This document shows positions 52,297 through 59,805 of a stretch of 64,000 bases of DNA, piece after piece. The position numbers and the translations under genes were made by a program. The notes under the pieces are model-generated. The model made no database searches and was not told the origin of the DNA. It saw nothing but the letters and a program-made list of their open reading frames with translations. Location: assembly GCF_900142975.1 (NCBI RefSeq), contig NZ_LT670848.1, positions 1,426,001-1,490,000 on the forward strand, written 5' to 3'. Source of the stretch: Salegentibacter salegens (GTDB lineage: Bacteria; Bacteroidota; Bacteroidia; Flavobacteriales; Flavobacteriaceae). How positions within the stretch are numbered: the stretch's first letter is position 1; every line of letters starts with the position of its first letter.

Positions 52297-52304
52297 TACT
52301 TTTG
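52297..52304 (+). promoter_or_regulatory. -7 element for the OstA/LptA-like gene
   Basis: TACTTTTG, exact match to TAnnTTTG, 15 bp before the TTG start. No clear TTG at -33. Confidence 0.5.
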
Positions 52305-52318
52305 AAAAAAATTTCAGC

Positions 52319-54208
52319 TTGAAAAAAATCATTCTTTTTATAGTATTTACTTTTATTGTCTTTCCTGGTCTTATTCTGGGACAGGAAGCAAAAGAAATTG
52401 ACTATAGGGCCGACAGAAATATTCAGGATGAAAAATATCCGGGAGCATTTGTTTTAAGCAAAGTTGAAAACCAGGTTTATTTTAAGCACGAAGGGATTGA
52501 AGTTTGGTGTGATCTCGCCATTCATTATAAAGATGAAAATTTCTTTAGGGCTTTTGGAAATGTGAGAATGCAACAGGGCGACACCGTAAAGCTAAACAGT
52601 AATTATGCTGAATATAACGGGAATTCCCAGTTTGCCTTCGCCAGTGGTGAAGTGGTAATGAAACGCCCGCAAACTACCCTGGAATCTGACAGCCTTTTTT
52701 TTGACCGGTTAAAACAACAGGCCTATTATAGAAGTGGTGGAAAGGTAATTGACACCGGTGGGGTGATTACCAGTAATATTGGCCGTTACTTTATGGAAGA
52801 TGACAAATATTCTTTTGTTTCAGATGTGGTGCTTACCAATCCCGAATACATCATCAATTCAGAACAACTTGATTTTTATGGCGAAACCGGTCACGCCTAC
52901 CTTTATGGCCCTTCAACTATAGAAAGTGAAACCAGTACCGTCTATTGCGAACGTGGATTCTATGACACGCGGGGCGATACAGGTTACTTTGTAAAGAATT
53001 CAAAAATAGATTACGAAAACAGAACCGTTAAGGGCGATAGCCTGTATTTCAACAGGAATACCAATTTTGCTTCAGCCACGAATAATATTGAAGTGATAGA
53101 TACCATTAACGAAAGCATCGTCACAGGGCATTATGCTGAAGTTTTCCGCGATAAAGATTCGGTTTTTATTACCAAACGGGCGGTTGCCGCGAGCGTGCAG
53201 GATAAGGATTCCCTTTTTATTCACGGCGATACCATAATGATTACCGGTAAGCCCGAAAAACGTATTATCCGCGGATTTTACGATGTTCGGCTTTATAAAA
53301 GCGATATGAGCGGGAAGAGTGATTCGGTACATATTAACCAGGAAACCGGACTTACTAAAATGATTAATATTACCAGCGGCCCGGTTACTTCGGTCACTAA
53401 GCGCAGAAGTCCCGTGCTTTGGAGTGGGCTCAGTCAAATGACGGGAGACACCATTCATCTACAAAGTAACACAAAAACCGAACAACTGGATTCTATGCGG
53501 GTTTTTAATAATGCATTTTTAATTCAAAAAGATACTATTGATGGTTACAACCAGGTAAAAGGAATGGACCTGGTAGGCTTGTTTGCTGACAACGAATTAA
53601 GACAGGTTAATATCAATAAAAATACCGAAACACTTTATTACAGCCGAAATAGCGAGCAGGAACTTATAGGAATTAATAAAACCCTGTCCAGTTCTATTAC
53701 TATTATGTTTGAAAACCAGGAAATAGAATACATAGATTATTTTACCAATGTAGACGGTAATTTAACTCCGGAAGAAGATTTCCCCGTAAATGTTCGGGAA
53801 TTGATTGGTTTTAACTGGCGGGGCGATGAGCGCTTACTTACAAAAGAAGATTTGTTTAAAGGCAAACCGGTACCCCAATTGGTTAAAATTGAAGGAATTC
53901 CATTACCGGAAGAAGATGAAGAGTTTTTTGATGAACGCGAAGAAGGAGACGATATGCTGCTTAACGATAAATCAAGACTTAAACCCGAAGACCTTCAAAA
54001 CAGGGCAAAAAATAGTATTCCGCAGCTAAAAGAAGCCCAGCAATTGATTAATGCTGAAGAAGAGGATGAAGAAAATGCAGCTGAAACTGAAGCCAAAGAA
54101 CTACAAAATAGGGTAAGAGATAGCATCCCAAAATTAAAAAAACCGCAATCCCTACAAAAAGCAGAAAAAACCCAGGAAGAAGCTGAAGAAGACCAACCCA
54201 ATGAATAA
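52319..54208 (+). CDS. OstA/LptA-like LPS transport protein (629 aa)
   Basis: 629 residues beginning with TTG at 52319. No ATG exists nearby and the signal peptide (KKIILFIVFTFIVFPGLILG) begins right there. The mature part has repeated OstA-type beta strands (FRAFGNVRMQQGDTVKLNSN, FAFASGEVVMKRPQTTLESD). Its length is far above E. coli LptA (185), but flavobacteria typically have this long form. It is thought to bridge lipopolysaccharide across the periplasm. A highly acidic, low-complexity C-terminus (about 535-629) contains a near-duplicated unit: ELQNRVRDSIPKLKKPQ and DLQNRAKNSIPQLKEAQ. Confidence 0.86.
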   Translation: MKKIILFIVFTFIVFPGLILGQEAKEIDYRADRNIQDEKYPGAFVLSKVENQVYFKHEGIEVWCDLAIHYKDENFFRAFGNVRMQQGDTVKLNSNYAEYNGNSQFAFASGEVVMKRPQTTLESDSLFFDRLKQQAYYRSGGKVIDTGGVITSNIGRYFMEDDKYSFVSDVVLTNPEYIINSEQLDFYGETGHAYLYGPSTIESETSTVYCERGFYDTRGDTGYFVKNSKIDYENRTVKGDSLYFNRNTNFASATNNIEVIDTINESIVTGHYAEVFRDKDSVFITKRAVAASVQDKDSLFIHGDTIMITGKPEKRIIRGFYDVRLYKSDMSGKSDSVHINQETGLTKMINITSGPVTSVTKRRSPVLWSGLSQMTGDTIHLQSNTKTEQLDSMRVFNNAFLIQKDTIDGYNQVKGMDLVGLFADNELRQVNINKNTETLYYSRNSEQELIGINKTLSSSITIMFENQEIEYIDYFTNVDGNLTPEEDFPVNVRELIGFNWRGDERLLTKEDLFKGKPVPQLVKIEGIPLPEEDEEFFDEREEGDDMLLNDKSRLKPEDLQNRAKNSIPQLKEAQQLINAEEEDEENAAETEAKELQNRVRDSIPKLKKPQSLQKAEKTQEEAEEDQPNE

Positions 54209-55400
54209 AGATTTCCTGAGATACCAGGCTCAAACGACTCCGCACCCTTTAGGTTTGGAAGTAGAATCGGCCAAAGGTTCCTATATTTTTACAACTGACG
54301 GAAAAAAACACCTGGATTTTGTAGCTGGTGTTTCGGCGTGCAGTTTAGGACATTGTCATCCAAAAGTAGTAAACGCAATTAAAGAGCAGGCTGAAAAGTA
54401 CCTGCACGTCATGGTTTATGGAGAATACGCACAGCAACCGGCCGTTGAACTAACAAAATTGCTGGCAACGCATTTCCCTGAACCTTTAGAGAAAACTTAC
54501 CTTACCAATTCGGGTACCGAGGCTATAGAAGGCGCTTTAAAATTAGCGCGGCGTTATACCGGACGAGCTGAAATTATCGCATCCCACAAGGCCTACCACG
54601 GCAATACCATGGGTTCTTTAAGTTTAATGGATTATGAAGAACGTCAAAAACCATTTAGGCCACTTTTGGGAGGAATTTCGTTTATTCAGTTTAATGAGGA
54701 AAAAGAGCTGCAAAAGATTACCGAGAAAACTGCCGCCGTAATCCTGGAAAGTATCCAGGGTGGAGCCGGGTTTATACTTCCTAAGGACAATTATTTACAA
54801 AAGGTGAAACAACGCTGCGAGGAAGTTGGGGCTCTATTGATTCTAGATGAAATCCAGCCGGGTTTTGGAAGAACAGGAAAACTCTTTGGATTTCAGAATT
54901 TTAATATGGTTCCCGATATTGTAGCTTTAGGCAAAGGAATGGGCGGCGGAATGCCTATTGGCGCTTTTTCGGCTTCAGCTAAAATGATGGATACCCTTTC
55001 TGACAATCCAAAAATGGGTCATATTACTACCTTTGGGGGAAATCCTGTAATTGCTGCTTCAGCTTTAGCTACATTAAAAGAGATCACCGATTCAGACTTA
55101 ATGTCAGAAAGTCTTAAAAAGGAAAAACTCTTCAGAGAATTATTGGTTCATCCGTTAATTTCTGAAGTGAGAGGAATGGGCTTAATGCTTGCTATCATTA
55201 CCACTTCCGAAGAAATTACGAATCAGTTAATCTTAAAATGTAAAGAAAAAAACCTTATCCTTTTCTGGCTTTTATTCGAGAAAAAAGCGGTGAGAATTAC
55301 CCCGCCACTCACCATTTCTGAAGAAGAAATAAAAGAAGGCTGTGGCATCATTATTGACGTATTGGAGGTGATAATGAAACAGCACGACACTGTTAATTAA
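54201..55400 (+). CDS. Class III PLP-dependent aminotransferase
   Basis: 399 residues. Motifs: LTNSGTEAIEGALKLAR, HKAYHGNTMGSLS, ILDEIQPGFGRTGKLFGFQ with the PLP Asp, and LGKGMGGGMPIGAF with the Schiff-base lysine. The subfamily is similar to acetylornithine or 4-aminobutyrate aminotransferases. Exact substrate unknown. The ATG overlaps the OstA-like gene by eight bases, so it is translationally coupled to an LPS export gene and could make an amino-sugar or other envelope precursor, though that is inference. Confidence 0.9.
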   Translation: MNKDFLRYQAQTTPHPLGLEVESAKGSYIFTTDGKKHLDFVAGVSACSLGHCHPKVVNAIKEQAEKYLHVMVYGEYAQQPAVELTKLLATHFPEPLEKTYLTNSGTEAIEGALKLARRYTGRAEIIASHKAYHGNTMGSLSLMDYEERQKPFRPLLGGISFIQFNEEKELQKITEKTAAVILESIQGGAGFILPKDNYLQKVKQRCEEVGALLILDEIQPGFGRTGKLFGFQNFNMVPDIVALGKGMGGGMPIGAFSASAKMMDTLSDNPKMGHITTFGGNPVIAASALATLKEITDSDLMSESLKKEKLFRELLVHPLISEVRGMGLMLAIITTSEEITNQLILKCKEKNLILFWLLFEKKAVRITPPLTISEEEIKEGCGIIIDVLEVIMKQHDTVN

Positions 55401-55469
55401 TTTGTTAACAACAATATTGATATTTGAGCTTTTTAACACTATTCATTTTTAATTTTAGGAAATACCTTA

Positions 55470-55560
55470 AAGCAGTGCCGCAAGGCATTAAGTTCAAAAA
55501 GATCAACAATTCCAACTAAACCCTGGAATGTATTAAATCTCACTTAGTGAGTAAAGTAGA
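55470..55560 (+). other. Possible structured 5' leader of the TPR gene
   Basis: The 180 bp between aminotransferase and TPR gene holds three small inverted repeats: TGCC-GCAA-GGCA with a GNRA-type loop, ATTCCA...TGGAAT and CTCAC-TTA-GTGAG. It could be a structured leader or small RNA. No match to a known family is claimed. Confidence 0.25.
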
Positions 55561-55580
55561 AATCCCGTAATTACCTACGT

Positions 55581-56978
55581 ATGCAATTAAGCCATAACGA
55601 CGAAAACAATTTCTCACTTTCCCGATTTGAATCTATGCTTAAAACGAACGATGTTTTATTCTTTGATTCAGCGGAATTTGAAGATATTATTAACTATTAT
55701 TTAGAGAACGGGAAATTTGCATTGGCTAAAAAAGCCGTTAAATTAGGCTTGGCCCAGCATCCTACTTCTACTAATCTAAAACTCTTTAAAATAGAGATTT
55801 TGGTTTTTGAAGATAAACTGGATATAGCCGAAGCAATGCTTACCGATTTACAACAATTAGAATCTTCTAACGAAGAAATCTATATACAAAAAGCACAAAT
55901 TCTTTCTAAACGAGATCGCCACGCTCACGCCATTCAGGTTTTAGAAATGGCGCTTGATATCACCCTTGACCCTGCTGAAGTTTATTCCCTAATCGGGATG
56001 GAGTATTTGTTTCTTGAAGATTTTGAGAATGCGAAATTCAGTTTTATGAAATGTCTGGAAGCCGATGAAGAAGATTATTCGGCGCTTTACAATATTATGT
56101 ATTGTTTCGATTTTCTGGATCAAAAAAACGAAGCCATCGAGTACCTTAATATGTATTTAGACAAAAACCCTTACTGCGAGGTAGCCTGGCATCAGGTAGG
56201 AAAACAATATTTTGATTTAAAAGATTATGACAAAGCCTTATCGGCTTTCGATTTCGCCATAATTAGTGACGATTATTTTATAGGTGCTTATCTTGAAAAA
56301 GGAAAAGTACTGGAGAAATTAGGTCGGTTTCACGAAGCTATTGAAAACTACCGTTTAACTTTAGAGCTAGACGATCCTACTTCTTTTGCTTATTTGCGAA
56401 TTGGTAAATGTTTTGAGAAATTAGGTCTAAACGAGCTTGCACTTAAGCATTATAAAGATTGCGTACACGAAGATCCGCTTTTAGATAAAGGCTGGATTGC
56501 GATCACCGATTTTTATATTAAAAAGAAAAATTATCAGAAAGCTCTTTATTATATTAACAAAGCGATAAATATAGACGAGGAAAACGTTTTGTATTGGAAA
56601 CGTTACGCCAAAATAAATAACCGCCTTAAGTTTTATGAAGAAGCTGAGCGCGGCTATAAAAAAAGTCTTGATCTTGGGAACTACGAATTGGAAACCTGGG
56701 TTAGACGCTGCGATATTTTAATAGATCTTGGTGAATTTGAAACGGCTATTCAAAACCTTAATCAGGCACTGGAATTTTATCCGGATACTGCCGAGATTGA
56801 ATTTCGTTTGGCCGGACTTTATTTTAGCCATAATGAAGGGGAAAAAGCTTATTTTCACCTTAATAAAGGACTAAAGTTAGACGCCGAGTATTATATTGTA
56901 ATCGAAGAATTATTCCCTCAAATCTTTAACCGAAAAAGCGTAAGACAAATTATAAATTCCTTTATAAACCTCTCTTAG
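55581..56978 (+). CDS. Tetratricopeptide repeat protein (465 aa)
   Basis: 465 residues made almost entirely of TPR-type helical pairs (e.g. VAWHQVGKQYFDLKDYDKAL, GAYLEKGKVLEKLGRFHEAI, FAYLRIGKCFEKLGLNELAL), about 10-11 units. No signal peptide, so it is probably a cytoplasmic scaffold. Position between envelope genes suggests a role in assembly or regulation, but not specific. The start is the first ATG after the leader. Promoter of the following gene begins 10 bp after its stop. Confidence 0.88.
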   Translation: MQLSHNDENNFSLSRFESMLKTNDVLFFDSAEFEDIINYYLENGKFALAKKAVKLGLAQHPTSTNLKLFKIEILVFEDKLDIAEAMLTDLQQLESSNEEIYIQKAQILSKRDRHAHAIQVLEMALDITLDPAEVYSLIGMEYLFLEDFENAKFSFMKCLEADEEDYSALYNIMYCFDFLDQKNEAIEYLNMYLDKNPYCEVAWHQVGKQYFDLKDYDKALSAFDFAIISDDYFIGAYLEKGKVLEKLGRFHEAIENYRLTLELDDPTSFAYLRIGKCFEKLGLNELALKHYKDCVHEDPLLDKGWIAITDFYIKKKNYQKALYYINKAINIDEENVLYWKRYAKINNRLKFYEEAERGYKKSLDLGNYELETWVRRCDILIDLGEFETAIQNLNQALEFYPDTAEIEFRLAGLYFSHNEGEKAYFHLNKGLKLDAEYYIVIEELFPQIFNRKSVRQIINSFINLS

Positions 56979-56987
56979 TTATTTTAC

Positions 56988-56995
56988 TAACTTTG
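56988..56995 (+). promoter_or_regulatory. -7 element for the DUF368 operon
   Basis: TAACTTTG, exact match to TAnnTTTG, 24 bp before the ATG. The -33 TTG is not clear. Confidence 0.5.
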
Positions 56996-57018
56996 AGCCG
57001 GAATTTTAATTTGTACAC

Positions 57019-57957
57019 ATGCGAAAAAGCTTTAAAGACCATCTTTCAGTATCCCTAAAAGGTATGGCGATGGGCGCGGCAGATGTGGTTCCCGGAGTTT
57101 CGGGAGGTACTATTGCTTTTATTTCAGGAATTTATGAAGAATTAATCTCTACCATTAGCGGGGTAAATTTTTCGTTAATTACTACCTGGAAAGAAAAAGG
57201 TTTTAAAGCCATGTGGCACCAACTTAACGGGCCCTTTATCTTAGCGCTCTTTACAGGAATTCTTATTAGTGTTTTTTCACTTATGAGGATTGCGAATTAT
57301 TTACTGGAGAACCACCCGGTTTTAATCTGGTCTTTTTTCTTCGGTCTTGTACTTGCCAGTATTTGGTATGTTGGCAAACAAATCCCAAAATGGAATTTTA
57401 AGATCGTTCTTGCTTTACTTATTGGGGCGGGAGTAGCTTTTTATATTGTTTCCCTGCCTCCAATGGCAGCGAACGACAGTAATTTATTTATCTTTTTTTC
57501 AGGTGCTATTGCAATTTGCGCGATGATACTTCCCGGAATTTCCGGCGCTTTTATTTTAGTTCTTTTAGGAGCTTATAAAAGAATTACCGAAGCCGCGCAC
57601 GATTTTGATTTCCAAACCCTGGGAATTTTTGCGGTAGGCGCCGTTATTGGATTACTTAGTTTTTCTAAAATTCTGAAATGGCTTTTTGTACATTACAGCA
57701 GTATAACCCTGGCAGTACTAACCGGTTTTATAGCTGGATCCCTCAATAAAATCTGGCCCTGGAAACACGTTTTACAAACCGAAATGTATGGCGATAAAGA
57801 AGTTGTGCTAAGAGAAGCTTCGGTTTTACCCTGGAATTTTAATGGCGAACCACAAACATTCTTTGCTATTATTTTGATGCTTGCAGGATTTTTATTAATT
57901 CTGGGACTGGAAATTTTTGCCTCAAAAAGTTCAACCAAAGTAAATGCAACAAACTAG
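57019..57957 (+). CDS. DUF368 membrane protein 1 (312 aa)
   Basis: 312 residues with about eight hydrophobic segments in two halves. Family motif KGMAMGAADVVPGVSGGTIAF near residue 14 and a second GAIAICAMILPGISGAFILVL near 165, forming the inverted repeat of the family. Some DUF368 proteins (PopT) have been linked to undecaprenyl-phosphate recycling across the inner membrane. The stop overlaps the start of the next DUF368 gene by 14 bases, and a small membrane protein follows, so three genes are coupled. Confidence 0.9.
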   Translation: MRKSFKDHLSVSLKGMAMGAADVVPGVSGGTIAFISGIYEELISTISGVNFSLITTWKEKGFKAMWHQLNGPFILALFTGILISVFSLMRIANYLLENHPVLIWSFFFGLVLASIWYVGKQIPKWNFKIVLALLIGAGVAFYIVSLPPMAANDSNLFIFFSGAIAICAMILPGISGAFILVLLGAYKRITEAAHDFDFQTLGIFAVGAVIGLLSFSKILKWLFVHYSSITLAVLTGFIAGSLNKIWPWKHVLQTEMYGDKEVVLREASVLPWNFNGEPQTFFAIILMLAGFLLILGLEIFASKSSTKVNATN

Positions 57958-58801
57958 AACCTTTACTGATAAAGTGCTTTTGGTGCTTAAAGGTTTAGCT
58001 ATGGGAGCAGCTAATAAAGTTCCTGGTGTGTCTGGTGGTGTGGTAGCTTTTGTTGCCGGTTTCTATGAAGAATTCATCTATTCTCTTCAAAAAATAAATT
58101 ATAAAGCTTTTATTCTGCTTATCAACGGTAGGTTTAGAAGTTTATATTACTATACGAACGGAAAATTCCTGAGCTTACTTATTCTTGGGATGCTTATTAG
58201 TTATTTTAGCGTTTCCAAAGTTCTGGATTACTTAATTCTTCATTACGAACTTTACGTTTGGGCCGCTTTCTTTGGAATGATCGTAGGTTCCATTTATTAC
58301 ATCAGTAAAGATTTTGAAGAATGGAGCAAACGTTCCCTGGTATTTGTTTTGCTGGGAATAATTGTAGGCGTGGCCATCAGTTTTCTAGAACCCGCAAAAG
58401 AAAACGATAATCTTTGGTTTGTATTTTTTTGCGGAATTATAGGTGTTTCAGGGATGACGCTTCCCGGCCTTTCCGGGTCTTTTATTCTAATTTTACTAGG
58501 GAATTATGTACTTCTTTTAGTAGATTCTGTAAATGCACTTTATGATACTATAGCCGATTTATTCCTTTGGGATTTAAGCTTCCTGGCCGATCCTGAACGT
58601 ATAAGGTTACTGGAAGTAATACTAGTATTTGGCGCGGGTTCCCTGGCCGGTTTGGTCACGCTTTCCCACCTTCTCGGTTTTGTATTAAAAAATTATAAAA
58701 CAGATACCTTCGCAGCAATTATCGGGTTTATAACCGGCTCCCTGGGCGTGGTTTGGCCGTGGAAAGAAAAGATCTTTAAACTTGACGAAGGGGGGAAATG
58801 A
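57944..58801 (+). CDS. DUF368 membrane protein 2 (285 aa)
   Basis: 285 residues, a paralogue of the preceding protein: KGLAMGAANKVPGVSGGVVAF near 16 and GIIGVSGMTLPGLSGSFILIL in the second half. Differences between the two, especially in loops, argue for a heterodimer or for two lipid substrates. The stop overlaps the next 56-residue gene as ATGA. The tandem arrangement, with coupled translation, is notable since many genomes have one copy. Confidence 0.9.
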   Translation: MQQTRTFTDKVLLVLKGLAMGAANKVPGVSGGVVAFVAGFYEEFIYSLQKINYKAFILLINGRFRSLYYYTNGKFLSLLILGMLISYFSVSKVLDYLILHYELYVWAAFFGMIVGSIYYISKDFEEWSKRSLVFVLLGIIVGVAISFLEPAKENDNLWFVFFCGIIGVSGMTLPGLSGSFILILLGNYVLLLVDSVNALYDTIADLFLWDLSFLADPERIRLLEVILVFGAGSLAGLVTLSHLLGFVLKNYKTDTFAAIIGFITGSLGVVWPWKEKIFKLDEGGK

Positions 58802-58968
58802 TTTTAGACAGTCAGGGTAACGCAATAATAGATTATTACGACCGGTATTTCCCTGCATTCTCCTCTGCCGAGACCTGGCTCGCAATTTTCTTTATCTTTG
58901 CAGGAATACTTATAGTACTTGGACTCGCCTGGTACGAAAAGAAAAACCAAAAACCCGCAATGCGATGA
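58798..58968 (+). CDS. Small single-pass membrane protein (56 aa) between DUF368 and aroE
   Basis: 56 residues: a polar start (MILDSQGNAIIDYYDRYFPA), a hydrophobic helix (TWLAIFFIFAGILIVLGLAW) and a basic tail (YEKKNQKPAMR), so a single membrane span with a cytoplasmic C-terminus is likely. It overlaps both neighbours by ATGA, the DUF368 stop at 58801 and the aroE start at 58965, strong evidence for real coupled translation despite its size. It could be a small regulator or subunit of the DUF368 proteins. No family recognised. Confidence 0.8.
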   Translation: MILDSQGNAIIDYYDRYFPAFSSAETWLAIFFIFAGILIVLGLAWYEKKNQKPAMR

Positions 58969-59693
58969 AAAATTTTGGGCTAATCGGAAAAAATATCAGT
59001 TACTCATTTTCCCGGACTTACTTTACTGAAAAATTCAAGAAAGAAAATATTGAGGCAGAATATCAAAATTTTGATCTGGAGAATTTAAAAGAATTCAGGG
59101 ATGTTATTAAAGAAACGCCTAATCTACAAGGCTTAAACGTTACAATTCCTTATAAACAGGAGATTATTTCGTATTTAGACGAATTGGCTCCTGAAGCTAA
59201 AGAAATTGGCGCGGTTAACACTATTAATGTAAACGGCAATAAACTAATTGGCCATAACACCGATTATATTGGGTTTTCGGAATCTTTAAAACCCTTACTG
59301 AAAGAACATCATAAAAAAGCGCTTATTCTGGGCACCGGCGGTGCATCTAAAGCGGTGGCTTACGCCTTAAAGAAATTTGATATAGCCTATAAATTTGTTT
59401 CAAGATCTTCAGGAGAAGGAAAATTGGGCTACGATAATCTTTCAGAAGAAATAATGAAAGAATACACCCTTATAATAAACACCACCCCGCTAGGAACTTT
59501 CCCCGATGTTGATGTGAATCCGCAGATTCCATTTCAACATATTAACGAAAAACACCTGGTTTACGACCTTATTTATAATCCTCGCACCACAAAATTAATG
59601 GCAAGCGCACAGGCAAAGGGAGCAACGGTAACCAACGGTTTAAAAATGTTGGAATTACAAGCCGAAAGCGCCTGGAAGATATGGACAAAATGA
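58965..59693 (+). CDS. aroE: Shikimate dehydrogenase
   Basis: 242 residues. GKNISYSFSRTYF at the start and LNVTIPYKQE with the catalytic Lys match the substrate domain, GAVNTI and GHNTDYIGF the linker, and LGTGGASKAVAYAL the NADP-binding loop. It reduces 3-dehydroshikimate to shikimate in aromatic amino acid synthesis. It is shorter than E. coli AroE (272), but flavobacterial forms are usually about 240-250. Coupled by ATGA to a small membrane protein gene. Confidence 0.93.
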   Translation: MKNFGLIGKNISYSFSRTYFTEKFKKENIEAEYQNFDLENLKEFRDVIKETPNLQGLNVTIPYKQEIISYLDELAPEAKEIGAVNTINVNGNKLIGHNTDYIGFSESLKPLLKEHHKKALILGTGGASKAVAYALKKFDIAYKFVSRSSGEGKLGYDNLSEEIMKEYTLIINTTPLGTFPDVDVNPQIPFQHINEKHLVYDLIYNPRTTKLMASAQAKGATVTNGLKMLELQAESAWKIWTK

Positions 59694-59736
59694 CCACTAC
59701 CTTTTGCTTATAAATTATACAAAAAAAGGGAATTGT

Positions 59737-59767
59737 TTGCCCAATTTTAGTGGAGTTACTATCTTTC
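59737..59767 (+). promoter_or_regulatory. Promoter of the DUF349 gene
   Basis: TTG (59737-59739), 20 bp spacer and TATCTTTC (59760-59767), one mismatch from TAnnTTTG. Expected start near 59772. Confidence 0.5.
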
Positions 59768-59805
59768 AGCCTAATTAATTTACACGAACCTTTACATTGA
59801 AAGAT

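Noticed and set aside
59797..59805. TTG start for the DUF349 gene
   Set aside because: An in-frame ATG three codons later is a better start; the three extra residues have no support.
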